This document shows positions 7,084 through 8,404 of a stretch of 8,404 nucleotides of DNA, piece by piece; position 1 is the stretch's first letter, and every line of letters begins with the position of its first letter. The notes under the pieces are model-generated. The model saw only the letters and a list, made by a program, of their open reading frames with translations, had not been told where the DNA came from and searched no databases. This DNA is from Gammaproteobacteria bacterium (GTDB taxonomy: Bacteria > Pseudomonadota > Gammaproteobacteria > Pseudomonadales > Pseudohongiellaceae): positions 1 through 8,404 of the forward strand of contig RKSA01000026.1 in the NCBI GenBank assembly GCA_007571115.1. The letters are read 5' to 3'. A program made the translations under genes and the position numbers.

Positions 7084-7105
7084 CGGCCTGCCTCGTCGCA
7101 GGCCG
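7084..7105. other. GC-rich hairpin between the GT2 gene and the DNA glycosylase gene
   Basis: CGGCCTGC (7084-7091) and GCAGGCCG (7098-7105) are perfect inverted repeats around a six-base loop, giving an eight-pair GC-rich stem. It lies in the 94-base gap after the GT2 stop and 26 bases before the glycosylase start. No T-run follows on either strand. It could be a weak or factor-dependent terminator, or an RNA-stability element; the structure is certain on paper, the role is not. Confidence 0.45.
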
Positions 7106-7151
7106 GAGAATGATAGCGCCTTTCGCCGCAAGCCGACGCGGAGAGCATGCA

Positions 7152-8072
7152 TCACCGAACGAGCCGGTAGACGATTCGCTGCAACAGCCCCTGGCGCAGG
7201 CGCAACAGCGAGCAAAGCCGCAAGCTGCGGCGCTGGCCGGCTTCGAGTTGGTCGTGGTATTGCCGCAGAAACGCCCGCGCTTGGGCGCCGACTTCGAGCA
7301 AATGCGAACTGGCCGCGCCCATCGCCAGCCGACGCCAATGAGCCGCCCGGGAAAGCCGCGCGGCAACGTGGGGCCGCGCACCGATGGCATTGCCACCATG
7401 CTGGCGGTAACGGACCAGCGGCTCGCGGCAATACGCCAGCTTGCCGAAAGCGCTCGCCACGAGCGCGAGCCACCAGTCGTGCATGATCGCGTCTGCGGGT
7501 ATCGGCAATGCGCGACGCGCGAGCGCGGCATTGATGAGCGCGGTGCAGCCCGTCACCGGGTTGCTGGCAGCGATCTCGCCGAGGCGGCCGCGTTCGATAT
7601 CGAGCCTCTGATACGCAGCGAATGAAGGCGCGATCAGCTCGTTGTCGCGGGATACCACAGTCAGGTCGCCATGCACGAGCGCCGGAACCGAGCCATCACC
7701 CTGTTCGGTCTCCTCCATGAGCCGCATCTGCCGTTCGATCTTGTCCTCGACCCAGATGTCGTCCTGATCGCAGAACATCAGGTAACCGGGATTCAGCCCG
7801 GTTGCCGCACCTCCTGCCAGAGCCGTTTCAAGCAGCCTGGCAAAACTCGCGCTGGCGCCGCGATTGACCGGATCCTCGGCCAGCACGCAAAACCGCTCCG
7901 GATGGTGCGCAGCGTAGTCCTCGAGCAAGGCCCTGCTGCCATCGCTGGAGCCATCGTCCCGGGCCAGCACGACGAAATCGCGCCAGCTTTGCCGAAGCAG
8001 CGAATCGAGCTGCTCGGCAAGAAACCGCTCGCCGTTGCAAGTCGAAAGCAAAACGACCAGAGAAGACCCCAT
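7152..8072 (-). CDS. GT2 family glycosyltransferase, rhamnosyltransferase-like
   Basis: A 306-residue single-domain GT-A glycosyltransferase, probably acting on the cytoplasmic face of the inner membrane to add one sugar to a surface polysaccharide such as O-antigen or capsule. The N-terminal nucleotide-binding part has VVLLSTCNGERFLAEQLDSL (6-25) and RDDGSSDGS (38-46). The metal-binding motif is CDQDDIW (101-107). Acceptor-side motifs are NPVTGCT (171-177), HDWW (198-201) and YRQHGGNAIG (222-231). The DQDDIW/HDWW/YRQHG set is the pattern often annotated as alpha-1,3-rhamnosyltransferase, but the sugar is an inference. The C-terminus (about 235-306) is Arg/Leu-rich and basic, which could aid membrane contact. 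ATG at 8072 is preceded by GGGAG about 12 bases upstream, a weakly placed ribosome site. It follows a membrane-protein gene on the same strand. Confidence 0.93.
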   Translation of the reverse strand: MGSSLVVLLSTCNGERFLAEQLDSLLRQSWRDFVVLARDDGSSDGSRALLEDYAAHHPERFCVLAEDPVNRGASASFARLLETALAGGAATGLNPGYLMFCDQDDIWVEDKIERQMRLMEETEQGDGSVPALVHGDLTVVSRDNELIAPSFAAYQRLDIERGRLGEIAASNPVTGCTALINAALARRALPIPADAIMHDWWLALVASAFGKLAYCREPLVRYRQHGGNAIGARPHVAARLSRAAHWRRLAMGAASSHLLEVGAQARAFLRQYHDQLEAGQRRSLRLCSLLRLRQGLLQRIVYRLVR

Positions 8073-8151
8073 GGGCTAGTGCAACTCCCGACTCAGCCAG
8101 TCTGGCACGCTTATGCGATATGCAGGCTATGGCAGCAGATGGACAACGACC

Positions 8152-8160
8152 ATCGTAGCA
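8152..8160 (-). promoter_or_regulatory. possible extended -10 promoter element for the GT2 gene
   Basis: On the minus strand this reads TGCTACGAT, a TGN extension joined to a four-of-six match to TATAAT, about 80 bases before the GT2 start. No convincing -35 box lies at the right distance. The 167-base gap here is the longest in the window, so a promoter is plausible, but the motif alone is weak. Confidence 0.2.
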
Positions 8161-8190
8161 CGATTGGAACTGCGGGCCACTACCCGATCG

Positions 8191-8209
8191 CCTTGGCGCC
8201 AAGCCAAGG
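8191..8209. repeat. palindrome CTTGGCGCCAAG with overlapping inverted repeat
   Basis: Positions 8192-8203 form a perfect 12-base palindrome, CTTGGCGCCAAG. CCTTGG (8191-8196) can alternatively pair with CCAAGG (8204-8209) around a seven-base loop. It lies in the gap between the membrane-protein stop and the GT2 start. It could be a protein-binding dyad or an RNA hairpin downstream of the membrane-protein gene. No T-run follows, so a standard intrinsic terminator is not supported. Confidence 0.5.
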
Positions 8210-8239
8210 TAAATGCCGCACGCGGGCAACGCCAACTCT

Positions 8240-8404
8240 CTATTCGGCCATGACCGCAGCGAGCCGTTCGGCGCTGCGCCAGCGGCCGCCTCGCAGCCGC
8301 GCCACGTACACGACGGCGATGCTGAAGATCAGCAAGGCGAAGGTGATCCACGAAATCTCGGCGCTGAACTCCCAGACCACGACGACAAAGTACTGGATCA
8401 CGAG
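8240..8404 (-). CDS. C-terminal fragment of a membrane protein, cut by the window edge
   Basis: An open frame enters from the right edge on the minus strand and ends at TAG (8240-8242), giving 54 C-terminal residues. The fragment begins with hydrophobic residues (VIQYFVVVW), then a short polar turn (EFSAE), then a probable membrane helix, roughly SWITFALLIFSIAVVYVA. An Arg-rich tail (RLRGGRWR) follows and ends ...AAVMAE. The positive charges after the helix suggest a cytoplasmic C-terminus. It must start outside the window. Being upstream of a surface-glycan glycosyltransferase on the same strand, it could be a flippase, polymerase, permease or membrane-bound glycosyltransferase, but nothing visible decides between these and I assign no family. 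The clean frame, hydrophobic pattern and charge pattern support a real gene. Confidence 0.7.
   Translation of the reverse strand, partial: LVIQYFVVVVWEFSAEISWITFALLIFSIAVVYVARLRGGRWRSAERLAAVMAE

Noticed and set aside
7058..7531. Long 5' extension of the DNA glycosylase frame into the GT2 gene
   Set aside because: The extra 158 residues are antiparallel-free but frame-shifted GT2 coding sequence (same strand, other frame) with Cys/Arg/Ser-rich composition and no homology to AlkA's N-terminal domain.
7828..8351. Minus-strand frames 7828-8235 and 8127-8351
   Set aside because: They overlap the GT2 gene or the membrane-protein fragment in other frames and lack hydrophobic or domain patterns.

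Overview
The window is GC-rich, densely coding DNA from a diderm (LPS-bearing) proteobacterium, most likely a beta- or gammaproteobacterium. The best clue is the order lptM - lysA - dapF - DUF484 gene, a conserved block in those classes. No species can be named from the sequence. There are no RNA genes, CRISPR arrays, insertion sequences or prophage genes, and no stretch over 300 bases lacks a gene. The longest gene-free gap is about 167 bases.

Left part (1-2964, + strand): a tight housekeeping operon. The 3' end of lptM (an outer-membrane lipoprotein) is followed by lysA (diaminopimelate decarboxylase), dapF (diaminopimelate epimerase) and a DUF484 gene. The dapF product makes meso-diaminopimelate, which goes into peptidoglycan or is decarboxylated to lysine by LysA. 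dapF and the DUF484 gene overlap by ATGA, which suggests translational coupling.

Middle (2985-6380, + strand): the slot where xerC usually follows the DUF484 gene instead holds one very large gene for a 1131-residue, three-module glycosyltransferase (GT2 - charged coiled coil - GT2 - GT4). It starts only 20 bases after the DUF484 gene, so it probably shares the operon transcript. Its likely role is assembly of a surface glycan.

Right part (6422-8404, - strand): a convergent block. Read in the direction of transcription it holds the C-terminal end of a membrane protein (cut by the window edge), a single-domain GT2 of the rhamnosyltransferase-like type, and a short AlkA-type HhH-GPD DNA glycosylase. 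The membrane protein and GT2 fit a surface-polysaccharide locus; the DNA-repair gene looks unrelated in function.

I see no clear previously undescribed system. The points most worth a second look are the three-module glycosyltransferase with its possible coiled-coil spacer and atypical first active site, the break in lptM-lysA-dapF-DUF484-xerC synteny, and a 13-bp tandem near-duplication across the start codon of the DNA glycosylase.
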